Assembly: GCA_012960225.1 (NCBI GenBank)
Contig: DUBS01000004.1
Coordinates: 1 to 64,000 of the forward strand
Reading direction: 5' to 3'
DNA length: 64,000 nt
Source: Gemmatimonadota bacterium
GTDB taxonomy: Bacteria; Gemmatimonadota; Gemmatimonadetes; Longimicrobiales; Gaopeijiaceae
Shown here one piece after another: positions 26,401 to 34,882 of the stretch; position 1 is the stretch's first letter, and each line of letters opens with the position of its first letter. The position numbers and the translations under genes were made by a program. The notes under the pieces were generated by a model, which was not told the DNA's origin, did no database searches, and worked only from the letters and a program-made list of their open reading frames with translations.

Positions 26401-28017
26401 GGGTGAAACATCACCTTGCACATCCACAATCCAGTCTTCTGTCTCCGTCCTGCGCAGAGCGCCACGCAGTAGAGCATGTGACCGAAGTATAGCGTCCGCC
26501 TCAACTGAAGCGTCAAGTGTGAAACGAAGTCCTGCGAGCGCTCGTCCTGAAAGCTGGAAGTCCAGAGTCCCTGATCCCAATAACGGTAGCCCGGGTGCGA
26601 TCACCTCAACCAAGTTGTAGTTGACGGGATCTAAGTGTACTTCTAAACCAGTTGCCCCAGGGTCTTCGCCCCCGTGCAGGATGCCCCCAAAATCAGCCGT
26701 TGTCGCTATTCCTCCATAACCGGTGGGGACAAGCGTTGCACGGCCATCAATCTGGAGATTCTCTTCAGTCCCGGAGAAGTGTGCGTCCCCGCTGAGCCAA
26801 CCCTCAAGTGGTATATCCGTCCCAAGCCAAGGTTCAAGCCACTCCAGGGCAAGCGGATTCATGACCACACCCATGTCATCAAGAGTTATGACATCAGTGA
26901 ATAAGAGATCACCGTCTAGTCGGAGGCTGCTGCCCCCTAAATCTACTTCCAATCCCTCTAGACCAATATTCGTCCCATTCTCAGTCGCAATTGTCACAGC
27001 CCCACGGAATAATCCCTCTGGAATACGGTCATCTAGCCAGGTTAGGTCAGAGAGATCTCCTGCTCCATCAGTTTCTAGAGATGCGAAGAATGCCCAAACA
27101 TCAGTGTCTCCCCAAGAACCAACTCTGACCTCACCCCTAACGAGCGTTCTCTCAAAACGAAATGCCCCTTGGCGTACTCGGATTCCCTTCTGGCCAAAGT
27201 CAATCTCTCCGAAAGCTTCCTCAAGTCGAAATGGTTCAGAAGTGACCGCATTGAGCATCGATAAAGAAGCAAGTTGCGCTTCTAGAAGACTTTCTGGGTT
27301 GCCTGGCCGAAGTATCACATCCTCAAGATCCAAATCGATATCTTCAAGAGACCGGTACAACAACTGTCTGCTGCCATCAGGCGATGGAACCAACCTGCCC
27401 GTGCTTTCGCCGTCAGAGGGTGTGAGGATCTTTAACAGACCTTCGCGCACCGCAATTCGTCCCACATGGATCGGTTGGCGAGCAGCTTCAGTCGCGGTAC
27501 CTACTGAATCAATTTCCTCACTACGCCGCACTACCCGCTGGATATTGAGCGCCTGCCCGGATTCCAGCCTTGAGATCTCAAACTCAAGGCCCCAAGCGAT
27601 GATCGAACTAACTCGCAGATTTGATGTGATCCACGCCAATGGTGAGTACCGTACTCGGATAGAGTCAGCCCTGAGCACATGCACTCCGTCTTCGGCATCT
27701 AACTCGACCCCGGTTAAGGTCGCCCCAGTGAATAGTGTGCCACTTTGTATTCCTTGGATTCTGAGTTCTCCGGCCAACTGCTCCTGAATCCTGGTTAACA
27801 CTTGGTCCATGAAAACCCGCTGACCTGGACCGGTAGCAGATAGGACTCCTACAAGAACAAAAAGCCCTCCCACGAGGACACCGCCCCATCTCAAGAGGCG
27901 GCGACCCAGCTTCTTCCCTGGTTTAGTAGGCGTCTCAATGCCCGTCGTTTTAGGCATTGCTTCAGCCGTACTTGAGTCATCAAATCCCTCGGTCGGAACC
28001 CCAGGTATCTCCTTCAT
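23482..28017 (-). CDS. tamB: TamB-type translocation/assembly module protein
   Basis: Very long AsmA/DUF490 protein (1511 residues) that spans the periplasm, works with TamA, and helps outer-membrane protein insertion and probably lipid transport. One N-terminal membrane anchor (GGVLVGGLFVLVGVLSATGP at about 45-64), then long beta-rich repetitive sequence. The C-terminal DUF490 domain is recognisable from NPVLNIQALSRIR through VSFLGTPGI, LISYLIFGR and ATQLGAALAQGIGLDYLSIT. It starts one base inside the stop of the TamA-like gene (TGATG), so the two are coupled, as usual for tamA-tamB. The protein ends FIFREWGY. Confidence 0.93.
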   Translation of the reverse strand: MKEIPGVPTEGFDDSSTAEAMPKTTGIETPTKPGKKLGRRLLRWGGVLVGGLFVLVGVLSATGPGQRVFMDQVLTRIQEQLAGELRIQGIQSGTLFTGATLTGVELDAEDGVHVLRADSIRVRYSPLAWITSNLRVSSIIAWGLEFEISRLESGQALNIQRVVRRSEEIDSVGTATEAARQPIHVGRIAVREGLLKILTPSDGESTGRLVPSPDGSRQLLYRSLEDIDLDLEDVILRPGNPESLLEAQLASLSMLNAVTSEPFRLEEAFGEIDFGQKGIRVRQGAFRFERTLVRGEVRVGSWGDTDVWAFFASLETDGAGDLSDLTWLDDRIPEGLFRGAVTIATENGTNIGLEGLEVDLGGSSLRLDGDLLFTDVITLDDMGVVMNPLALEWLEPWLGTDIPLEGWLSGDAHFSGTEENLQIDGRATLVPTGYGGIATTADFGGILHGGEDPGATGLEVHLDPVNYNLVEVIAPGLPLLGSGTLDFQLSGRALAGLRFTLDASVEADAILRSHALLRGALRRTETEDWIVDVQGDVSPLSLGLLAQTRPELGLKGELTGPIRGVGRLRDLQVSGEFDAAGGQIGLGGVLDLTQPGSFYRLDIVGDNVPLSNFFTELPRQSEWTGALSIEGRGLQIDSMDAAATLAWSRSRIGGLHVDTVMAHLTASAGILTVDSLDASLGGVAVSGDGRLGMAAPLDGEARLTFSAESLEGLRPLLLGDTVIAKDTLTLLEMELLRFEGVDVDALPDTADVRMHGAISGSARLVGSVDALNVDLEMDVSGAVYGRNRVDSAHVVFNADSLPSISGDWDVLTEAFGVEWQGRSLERAQVDADMSNRRGEASLSIVRRMGEELEVRGQFEFDSAGGRLDLEEATTTLDALVYALVEPTHITWDGASVSFDSTQISRAGEDPMHMVASGVLAREGRSDFRLDLRGLHLDRVIEVLEIDALAEGHANLLLTVQGLSDDPVISADLEIVAPRYAGIEFSAVKGSLDYSGLEVNIDIEGFEGTNPVLRVAGSIPLDLSLQERDSRSVRRPMNLLIQADSLDAADALDYFGTLEDVTGSVSGVVRIQGTTEDPEPDGVVDVEAASWSLGALGVRHSDVNGSLTFNPDRRVVVHLVTDATGHSEIDGTITLDSVRDPALDLAMEFDRFQAVQRLDVESLISGNLTLEGRYGRPEIHGSVSVDETILYVDEFARNVAVVDFMDLGTDTTEFFRQSLIRDIRNPFLENLRVEVDLSVPRNTWLRSNEMNVEMGGEQLIVTYDRRESDLVLIGDLQALRGSYSVLGRSFEVNGGTVSFLGTPGINPVLNIQALSRIRRIEDEPLEVTANVEGTLTLPRVALSTDEAGLVQSDLISYLIFGRASSELATGQTAFLQGAVGSFATTLVSGAVATQLGAALAQGIGLDYLSITQAGDFMLAGGITNSLADTQIEIGQYVGPDAFIVLVFRPLSGQNAGAGVFGGARLEYAFSEDYVVQGFFEDRFLRSGGAGFSSLGIPQSQVVGIFIFREWGY

Positions 28018-30254
28018 CAGAATGCCTGGCCAATCGAAATGTGTAGTTGGAAGCGCCGGAAGGAAAATGATGAAGCCTCTCCGAAAAGCATCGAGGTGTT
28101 AAGCGCCGCTAACTCATGCGTTCGTACGTACGGAATGACGTTATCGTCAATGCTCATGCGGTCACTCTCCTCATGCACATTCGGATCGAACACCTCCAAT
28201 TGTGATGTGACAACCGCAAGGGACTCCCCTGCTCCAAAGCGATATGCAAGGTCTATACGTATCGGCCCGACCGGGCTGAGGTATCGAACTCCGACACCAG
28301 GAGTTACCTCGAGTTTGGAGAGATCAACTTCGTCACGTCCGCCCCAAACCTGACCAATATCAGTGAACGTTACCCATTCAAGATTCAATCCGATGGGGAA
28401 ACGGAGTTCCAGATTCCCTTCCAGTACTCGAGTTCCACCAGTAGGACGTGGAACGAATCGCCCTTCATTTATGGATGTGGGGTCACAAGAAAGATCCAGT
28501 AATTCCGAAGGGTTGCACCCTGCTCCCTCTGGCCCAAGAGCCAGGAGCTGCACAGGATCAATTGTGAGGACCCTGGGGCCCAATCGGCCCTGTGCAAAAC
28601 CGCGAACCGAGTTCGCGCCACCTGCGTAAAAGCGTTTCTGAGGATGAACCAGGTCGAATGTCCCAGGCGTCTGCAGTAACGCTTCAAATGCACCCGCACC
28701 AACCCACCCGCCACGTATTCGAGCCGCAAACACTCCAGATCGTCCAAGCCCGGAATACAGGGTGCCTTCAGCTATGGCCCGGTCATACCGAAAATTTGAG
28801 CCCGTCCACTGAGATGCGTGTTCAACCTCTAGGACTACGCTGTATCCGCGACTGGGGTTGAGAATGTTATTTGCGAGATTGCGAGTGAAACTGAACCCGA
28901 TAGGAGCAAGCCAATTCGCATCCTGCAGAATCGAGACATCCTCTGGGCTACATACCAGCAAATTTGTGCAGAACAGCACTTCTGCGGCATTGAGCCGAGC
29001 TAGTTCTGGCCTGTATGAAAGTGTAAAAGAAGTCTGACGGCCGATCAGGCGTGTGAGAGCTAATTCAACACCAACGGCCTCGCGGACGAAAACATCGGGA
29101 AAGCTTTGCCGCTCAATGAACAGAGACGTGTTGAAGGAGTTTCGAGTAGAAAAAATCCACGGTTGGGCAAAATCTAACGAGACGGTCCCGGTCAATTCTC
29201 CAAACTCTTCCGTTCCACCCTGAGGGCAAAGCACATCCTGGAACTGAGGTGTCAGTACATTTGCGGCCCTCCCGCGAACCTGAAGAATGCGGCCTCCCCC
29301 GAAGAAGTTTCTTGCCGCCCATTGGGCCTCGACACCGAAACATTCAGCTGTAGTCCAGCCACCCCCATAGCGAACACGGTAAGCGTCTCCCTCTACCACA
29401 TTGACGGCGATGGGAATCACAGAATCAGGATCAGACTGGAAATCACCTGTCACCGAAGCGCTACGGATAATATCCAATCCAAAGAGCCTGCCCTGCCCCT
29501 GCTGTACCTCATCCCGGCTGTATAGATCTCCCGTACTAAATTGCAAAGTATTGAGAACGGTCACTTCACTTAGCTCGGAGTTCCCAGATACCATAATGGG
29601 TCCGTAACGCACTCTTGAGCCGGGATCGATGTCGAATGTAACCAGCGCAGTATAGGGTTCGACCGCTGGTATCAGATGCCTGCGAAGAACATTGACCCGA
29701 CCATAACCTCTGTTCGCAAGACGGCGCTCTAGAGTGTCCCTGGTTGCGTTCAGGGCGAGTATACTCAATCGGTCGCCGGACTGGAGAGGGAGTCCTTCAA
29801 AGAGACCATCCTCAGTGACCTCGTCACTACCCTCAAAGTCGACTCTCGTAGCTATAACCGGCTCACCCTCATCAATGATGAATGAGACGGTGGCCCGACC
29901 CTCCTCTCCGAGTGATGTAAGAGTATCGACATTGATCTCCCGAAACCCTCTCTGGTAGTACCAAGCCTCAAGCCTCAGGCGATCCAGAGGGACATCTCGC
30001 TCCAGTAAGTAGAAGCGCTGTATAGCAAAATTCGCACCTGCCCAGCAGAATGGTGTGAAAACCACTGACCGACACTCGGTTTCTCTTGTTACAATCGCGC
30101 GAGCCAAAGAGTCGTCCGGAAATGATTCGTTTCCTTGAAAGGTCACCTTGCTTACTTCAGCCCTACCTACCTGTGACAACACCGGTGATGGGATCAATAC
30201 CCAGACGCATAGAGCAATCCATCTGATAGAGTGCAGGAAACGGGGCTGAATCAT
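28017..30254 (-). CDS. tamA: TamA/BamA-family outer-membrane protein
   Basis: Omp85-family barrel with N-terminal POTRA domains, 745 residues; given its coupled TamB neighbour it is most likely TamA. A signal peptide is present (WIALCVWVLIPSPVLSQ). POTRA-like regions cover about 30-340: KVTFQGNESFPDDSLARAIV, then GYGRVNVLRRHLIPAVEPY and GPIMVSGNSELSEVTVLNTL. The barrel part contains RGFAQGRLGPRVL (the conserved VRGY/F-type loop of Omp85 proteins) and GVGVRYLSPVGPIRIDLAY. Part of the middle (CTNLLVCSPEDVS, LDLSCDPTS) has paired cysteines in loops. The start overlaps the stop of a 62-residue membrane protein gene by four bases. Confidence 0.92.
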   Translation of the reverse strand: MIQPRFLHSIRWIALCVWVLIPSPVLSQVGRAEVSKVTFQGNESFPDDSLARAIVTRETECRSVVFTPFCWAGANFAIQRFYLLERDVPLDRLRLEAWYYQRGFREINVDTLTSLGEEGRATVSFIIDEGEPVIATRVDFEGSDEVTEDGLFEGLPLQSGDRLSILALNATRDTLERRLANRGYGRVNVLRRHLIPAVEPYTALVTFDIDPGSRVRYGPIMVSGNSELSEVTVLNTLQFSTGDLYSRDEVQQGQGRLFGLDIIRSASVTGDFQSDPDSVIPIAVNVVEGDAYRVRYGGGWTTAECFGVEAQWAARNFFGGGRILQVRGRAANVLTPQFQDVLCPQGGTEEFGELTGTVSLDFAQPWIFSTRNSFNTSLFIERQSFPDVFVREAVGVELALTRLIGRQTSFTLSYRPELARLNAAEVLFCTNLLVCSPEDVSILQDANWLAPIGFSFTRNLANNILNPSRGYSVVLEVEHASQWTGSNFRYDRAIAEGTLYSGLGRSGVFAARIRGGWVGAGAFEALLQTPGTFDLVHPQKRFYAGGANSVRGFAQGRLGPRVLTIDPVQLLALGPEGAGCNPSELLDLSCDPTSINEGRFVPRPTGGTRVLEGNLELRFPIGLNLEWVTFTDIGQVWGGRDEVDLSKLEVTPGVGVRYLSPVGPIRIDLAYRFGAGESLAVVTSQLEVFDPNVHEESDRMSIDDNVIPYVRTHELAALNTSMLFGEASSFSFRRFQLHISIGQAF

Positions 30255-30439
30255 GCCGGAGGGGCTTCCTTTGGGCCCAAATCGGGTGGCCTTTCGTTCT
30301 TTCTGGGAAGTGGGTCCCGCGCCAAGAATATTCTTGTCAGGTAGAATGCTGTGACTCCGACGCCTAATGCGACTGCTGTAGATGCTAATGCAGCCCGAAA
30401 ATTCTCACTGCGAGTAGGGGCATTACGGATATAGCGCAT
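30251..30439 (-). CDS. Small single-pass membrane protein upstream of tamA
   Basis: A 62-residue protein with one hydrophobic segment (ALASTAVALGVGVTAFYLTR at about 17-36) and a polar Pro-rich C-terminal tail (PRKNERPPDLGPKEAPPA). Its stop overlaps the tamA start by four bases (ATGA). This strengthens the case that it is translated and makes a TamA/TamB-related job possible; no family is recognised. An alternative is a simple leader peptide for tamA translation. Confidence 0.6.
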   Translation of the reverse strand: MRYIRNAPTRSENFRAALASTAVALGVGVTAFYLTRIFLARDPLPRKNERPPDLGPKEAPPA

Positions 30440-30460
30440 AGTCGATCCTAAGCCCTCTCT

Positions 30461-31300
30461 TCACTTGCCATGTGACAGGGACTCATTAGACACATGTCGC
30501 CGCATCAAGGAAACGGGTTCCAAAGCTTCAAAGACCTGTTCACTATTCCGTAAGAGATACGGAGTAACCTTGATCCGATCTTCCATTACATCCAAGACGT
30601 TCACACTGTTTGTGCCCTTTTCTTCTCCTCTGCCCCTTCGTGATGTCGCGGTCCCAGCAGTAATGAGTGGAACCCCCAAGTTTTTTCCCGGAACTACATC
30701 CCTCGACATTGCAACTTGCATCCGGTGAAGGTGCCCACTCAGCACTACATCCACCTCCATTTCTTCTATCTGATTGATGATCAGTGAAGCAGCCGGTATA
30801 GGTCGCCCTCCGCCCCCGGCACTCTTACACACAAAGTGATGGTGCGTGACAAGAACTCGAATCCCTTCTGTCGGTTCACTGTCGAAGCTCTGGCGGGCAA
30901 ATCTGAGTTGAGCCTGAGTCAGGCGCCCACCAACAATCGCGCTCCACGGTGATGCAGAGTTCAGCGCGACCACTGTTGCTCCCGGAATCACAGTCACCGA
31001 ATCAAGATCATGAGGAATAGTGCGATTCCAACTTCTGTATGGGACCAATAAGCGCTCCCAAAACCTGTAGAGTGGCACGTCGTGGTTCCCTGGTGTCACG
31101 ATAAGAGGCACCTGGGGCAATGCTTCAAGAAATTTCCATGCAGCTTGAAACTCATGAGCCTTAGCCCGCTGGGTGAGGTCACCCGAAATGACTATCAGAT
31201 TTGGGTCTACTTCAAACGCAAGCTGACGAAGTGCTTTTGCGGCACGAGGACGGAATGGTCGCCCCATCTGTAGGTCTGATCCGTGGAGGATCCTCAGCAT
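30461..31300 (-). CDS. Calcineurin-type metallophosphoesterase
   Basis: Cytoplasmic metal-dependent phosphoesterase, 279 residues. The five family motifs are readable: HGSDLQMG (first Asp, His), VISGDLTQRAK, TPGNHDVPL, VTHHHFV, and LSGHLHRMQVA. Similar enzymes act on cyclic nucleotides, UDP-diacylglucosamine or other phosphodiesters; nothing here decides. The first motif reads SDLQMG instead of the common SDxH, so the usual His is replaced by Gln. It follows lgt by 14 bases on the same strand and probably shares its transcript. Confidence 0.88.
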   Translation of the reverse strand: MLRILHGSDLQMGRPFRPRAAKALRQLAFEVDPNLIVISGDLTQRAKAHEFQAAWKFLEALPQVPLIVTPGNHDVPLYRFWERLLVPYRSWNRTIPHDLDSVTVIPGATVVALNSASPWSAIVGGRLTQAQLRFARQSFDSEPTEGIRVLVTHHHFVCKSAGGGGRPIPAASLIINQIEEMEVDVVLSGHLHRMQVAMSRDVVPGKNLGVPLITAGTATSRRGRGEEKGTNSVNVLDVMEDRIKVTPYLLRNSEQVFEALEPVSLMRRHVSNESLSHGK

Positions 31301-31314
31301 TGATCCAGTGCTAC

Positions 31315-32172
31315 TCAGGAGCTGCGTGCAGGCTCAGGACGATTAGCACTCTTCATGCGCACTATCCCGACCAGTCCCACAGCTGCAATTGCAAGGCTCA
31401 CCAGTTGTGCCAAGGTCAAGATACCGAAGAAGCGATCATCTTTGGCGCGTAGGAATTCGACCAGGAAGCGCTCTCCGCTCGCCATAACCAGCCAGAGCAT
31501 GAAGAGCCTACCAGGACTTTTTTGGTTTTTACGCACACGCCAAAGGAAGAAGAAGATCAGCGTGCTGATACCCACCTCGTAGAGTTGAGTTGGGTGGACC
31601 GGCACAATCTGACCATACTTCTCAATAAGTTCAGGATCCACTGAAATTCCGAAATCCCGCTCGATGATGTCCACTCGGGTAGGAGGTGACCCCTTTGGAA
31701 ATGCTATCCCGAAAATTGAGTCGGTAGGGCGACCCCAATCATCTCCCACGAGGAAGCAGCCCATACGGCCTACGGCATAGCCCAATGCAAGAGCGGGAGC
31801 GCCAGCATCAAAAGTCCGACGCAAAGGAAGTTTTCGCCGGCGAATCTCCCATATGACCAATGCCGTAGCGAGCAGGAAGCCGCCATACCAAACAAGGCCA
31901 CCGCGAGAAAAAATCAGCGCTGCAGGGTCACTCGCGAGTCTCTCATAGTTAAGGAGGATGTAATAGCCCTTGGCACCGAGAATCCCGCCCAAGACACCCA
32001 TGAAAACCAGATCCCAAGCTTTTTCGGGATCCTCACCCATCCGTTCCAACTCTGACCGAATGATCCAGCCACCGGTCAGAAACGCTAAGAGCATGAACAC
32101 CCCGAATGAGGTGATCGGCATTCCACCTACTCCTGGAAGCCAGCCTGGAAGTTCAAAAATGACGGGATACAT
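31315..32172 (-). CDS. lgt: Prolipoprotein diacylglyceryl transferase
   Basis: Inner-membrane enzyme that moves diacylglycerol from phosphatidylglycerol onto the lipobox cysteine, the first step of lipoprotein maturation. 285 residues, about seven membrane helices. The Lgt signature is GYAVGRMGCFLVGDDWGRPT (family GRxGNFxxGExxG with small changes); SRGGLVWYGGF and VPVHPTQLYE are also typical. Fits the several lipoproteins predicted in this window (NagZ-type enzymes, NamZ, the metallo-beta-lactamase-fold protein). Located between tsaD (upstream, 56 bases) and the phosphoesterase. Confidence 0.95.
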   Translation of the reverse strand: MYPVIFELPGWLPGVGGMPITSFGVFMLLAFLTGGWIIRSELERMGEDPEKAWDLVFMGVLGGILGAKGYYILLNYERLASDPAALIFSRGGLVWYGGFLLATALVIWEIRRRKLPLRRTFDAGAPALALGYAVGRMGCFLVGDDWGRPTDSIFGIAFPKGSPPTRVDIIERDFGISVDPELIEKYGQIVPVHPTQLYEVGISTLIFFFLWRVRKNQKSPGRLFMLWLVMASGERFLVEFLRAKDDRFFGILTLAQLVSLAIAAVGLVGIVRMKSANRPEPARSS

Positions 32173-32228
32173 GCCGGCCTAACTTCGCCTGACTACGAAT
32201 TCACTGGAACCACCTATAGCCTTAGTGT

Positions 32229-33290
32229 TCACGCCACACTCTGCTCAAGCCCGGGTAGTGCCATAGTCGCTGAGGCTGAAATATCAGGTTCGGCTACATC
32301 GCCTCGATCGTAACGGAAGCGTGCTGCGCGAGCGATCATTGCAGCATTGTCTAAAGAAAGGCGTGTTGAGGCATGGAACAGTTCTCCCTCAGTACCAAGT
32401 CGGCTCGCAAGCTCGTCACACAGCCTCCTATTAGCGCTAACTCCGCCACCGACAAGGACACGGGCGCACTTAGTCTGCCCAACAGCCCTCATAGTCTTGG
32501 AGGCAAGCACATCTACAGCAGCTTCCTGAAAACCAGCGGCGACATGAGCGATTTCTGAAGACAATACATCGTCCGACTCAAGTCTTCTTACCAATTCTGC
32601 GACAGCTGTCTTCAGGCCGCTAAATGAAAAGTCATAAAAATTGGCGTCATCCGGTTTTTGGTTGCCGCGAAGCATCGGCCTGGGGAGTTTATAACGAGAG
32701 GCCTTACCTTCAGAAGCGAGACGCTCGATCAGGGGTCCGCCGGGATACCCTAATCCCAAAAGCTTAGCCACTTTGTCGAAAGCTTCACCAGCTGCATCGT
32801 CCCTGGTCTCTCCCAATAATCGGTATTCTCCCCACTTTACCGCATGGACTAGAAGTGTATGCCCACCTGAGACGAGAAGAGCCACGAAAGGCGGCTCCGC
32901 AGCGCCGTTTTCCAGTGAAGGAGAAAACAGGTGCCCTTCCATATGATGAACAGCAACGAGAGGACGATCACACGCGAAAGAAGCCGCCTTACTCCAAGAT
33001 AATCCGACTAGCAGGGCACCAATAAGCCCAGGTCCCGCTGTAACTCCAAATACATCGATTTCACGCAGTGACACCCCTGCCTGACGGAGCGCTTCTTCCA
33101 CCACTAAATCAACCTTCTGCAAATGAGCTCGTGCTGCGAGCTCTGGCACCACTCCCCCGAATATTTCATGCTCGTCTTGAGAGAGGATCACATGGCCAAG
33201 AATAGTATTCTCTCCATCGAGAACTGCAGCCGATGTCTCGTCGCAAGATGTCTCTAGGCCTAAAACCAAAGGGCGCAAGGTATTGCTCAC
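32229..33290 (-). CDS. tsaD: tRNA N6-threonylcarbamoyladenosine transferase TsaD
   Basis: Transfers the threonylcarbamoyl group to A37 of tRNAs reading ANN codons. 353 residues, normal. Motifs: LGLETSCDETSAAV at the N-terminus, VHHMEGHLFS (Fe/Zn-binding HxxxH), LLVSGGHTLLV, YDFSFSGLKTAV, and GGGVSANRRLCDEL. The GTG start overlaps the stop of the YbbR-like gene by four bases (GTGA), so it is translated in series with it. No tsaB or tsaE lies in the window. Confidence 0.97.
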   Translation of the reverse strand: MSNTLRPLVLGLETSCDETSAAVLDGENTILGHVILSQDEHEIFGGVVPELAARAHLQKVDLVVEEALRQAGVSLREIDVFGVTAGPGLIGALLVGLSWSKAASFACDRPLVAVHHMEGHLFSPSLENGAAEPPFVALLVSGGHTLLVHAVKWGEYRLLGETRDDAAGEAFDKVAKLLGLGYPGGPLIERLASEGKASRYKLPRPMLRGNQKPDDANFYDFSFSGLKTAVAELVRRLESDDVLSSEIAHVAAGFQEAAVDVLASKTMRAVGQTKCARVLVGGGVSANRRLCDELASRLGTEGELFHASTRLSLDNAAMIARAARFRYDRGDVAEPDISASATMALPGLEQSVA

Positions 33291-34273
33291 CGGAGTGCCT
33301 GCTTAGTCCCAGTCAATCCCTCAGCAGCCCTTTTGGCAGTCACAGTAGTAGTCTCAGAAATAGCGGTCACAAACTCGGGGATCCCTTCTAGTCGCAACGG
33401 AACACGTCGCTCTTCACCTGGCAGGATGCCCTCAAGATCCTCAGGCGATACCCAAACCCTGAGCAAGCTCGGGTCTAGTGCATTCACCAGGCTTCTGGGT
33501 CCAGAAAACCGGACCTCGACCACTACCGGTTCTATCGTCACATCAGCGCCGATCCTCTCAGCATCAAACTGTACAGAGAATCCTTGTAAAACCCGCTCGA
33601 TGTCGTCTTCTACGTTGAGCCCCATGGTGACAACATCAGGAGAGACGTACGCGCCGTATAAGTTTGCCGTGTCGATAGCCACAGAGAAAACCCCGGATTT
33701 CTCAACTGTGGCTAGATCAAAAGGCTCCAACCAGACCGAGTCTAATTGAGATATCTGACTCTCCGAACCACGAACTCTTACGTTCAGCGGAGCCAACCCA
33801 ACAGAGCTGGCCAAAGCAAGATTGTCACGTAAATCGCCATGGACACGGGTTGCTATGGGAAGGATGCGCGTCATCGTAGGCTCAAACATGAGATCTATCA
33901 TCGCTGGTGAGATGAATTCTACAGTCAGGCCGGTCGACTGACCAAGTTCGACCCAATCACGGTCGAGAAATACGCTCGTATCAGGTGTTCCAACTTGACT
34001 GATTGGGATACTCAGAGCTGTGCCTTCACGATCCAGTCTGATGATATCACGGGATGAGCCACTAAGTTGCAGTTCGACCTCTGTAGGAGTGGTAGGTCCA
34101 GCGAGGGCCCACAGCGTGTCAGTCAATTCAACCCGAACCGGTACCCTTTGGAAACTTTCAGAAGAAGTGCGTGGCTCAGTTTGAACCAGAGCCCATAAGA
34201 AAACGGACAGGCCTAATGCCGCCAGCTTCAGCCTCCAGTCACGGATCCGCCATACACTTCTTTTCCTAGGCAT
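33287..34273 (-). CDS. YbbR-like (CdaR-type) membrane-anchored protein
   Basis: Protein with one N-terminal membrane helix (LKLAALGLSVFLWALVQ) and an extracytoplasmic part built of YbbR-type beta repeats. The RDWRLKLAALGLSVFLW signature is typical of this family. In other phyla YbbR (CdaR) sits beside the diadenylate cyclase CdaA and regulates it; no cdaA or glmM is near, so that role is only possible here. I chose the ATG at 34273 (MPRKRS), four bases after the tlpA stop; the frame is open further up to 34327 inside tlpA. It is followed directly by tsaD with a four-base overlap. Confidence 0.8.
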   Translation of the reverse strand: MPRKRSVWRIRDWRLKLAALGLSVFLWALVQTEPRTSSESFQRVPVRVELTDTLWALAGPTTPTEVELQLSGSSRDIIRLDREGTALSIPISQVGTPDTSVFLDRDWVELGQSTGLTVEFISPAMIDLMFEPTMTRILPIATRVHGDLRDNLALASSVGLAPLNVRVRGSESQISQLDSVWLEPFDLATVEKSGVFSVAIDTANLYGAYVSPDVVTMGLNVEDDIERVLQGFSVQFDAERIGADVTIEPVVVEVRFSGPRSLVNALDPSLLRVWVSPEDLEGILPGEERRVPLRLEGIPEFVTAISETTTVTAKRAAEGLTGTKQALR

Positions 34274-34277
34274 TCTG

Positions 34278-34838
34278 TTATCCGCTCGCCAGTAGGCGAC
34301 GGACAAGATCTTGGTTAACAGGAGCATCCCAACGTGTGCCGCCTGCGATTTTCTTGTAGATCAGCCCATCCTTCCCAATCAAAAATGTCTCAGGGACACC
34401 TGTAGTCTGGTAAGTTCGCTGTATATCTCCAGATGGATCATGGAGAATCCGGAAAGTCAGATCCAAGTCTTTAGCAAATAGATCAAGATCTCCTCCCGCT
34501 CTACCAAAATCATCGGACTGACCGAGGGGCGCATCGATACTAACAGCAAGAATCTCAAAATATTCGTCGTCAAGTTCATCATAGAGGCGTTGCATCGATG
34601 GCATCTCCTCCAGACAGGGCTCACACCAGGTTGCCCAAATGTTCAAAAGGATGACCCGTCCATCGAAGTCTTCCAATGACATGGTGATGCCATCTAGGGA
34701 TTTAGCAGAAAAGGTCGGTGCACTCGCTCCCGTGATCACCGGCTGAAGGCTCTCCCGTTTAACCCAAGCAAAGACGACGACCATTGCTGTCATAAGTATC
34801 GCCCAAAGATAGGGCGACCGGAGGAATCTTCGCTTCAT
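34278..34838 (-). CDS. TlpA/ResA-type thioredoxin-like protein
   Basis: Membrane-anchored periplasmic thiol:disulfide oxidoreductase, 186 residues. One N-terminal helix (LWAILMTAMVVVFAWV) is followed by an AhpC-TSA/redoxin domain with NIWATWCEPCLEEMP (CxxC active site), and the cis-Pro region TTGVPETFLIGKDG. Related proteins reduce apocytochrome c cysteines or act in oxidative folding; no cytochrome maturation genes are in view. The ATG follows GGAG at seven bases. It is 44 bases downstream of the PASTA gene. Confidence 0.92.
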   Translation of the reverse strand: MKRRFLRSPYLWAILMTAMVVVFAWVKRESLQPVITGASAPTFSAKSLDGITMSLEDFDGRVILLNIWATWCEPCLEEMPSMQRLYDELDDEYFEILAVSIDAPLGQSDDFGRAGGDLDLFAKDLDLTFRILHDPSGDIQRTYQTTGVPETFLIGKDGLIYKKIAGGTRWDAPVNQDLVRRLLASG

Positions 34839-34882
34839 GCGATGTCTCCGAATCCCTTTTGGGATAATGATTCTGAGCTCAC

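Noticed and set aside
26723-27787. 354-codon open frame antisense to tamB
   Set aside because: Ser/Pro/Arg-rich shadow frame opposite a well-supported tamB reading frame; no recognisable domain or ribosome-binding site.
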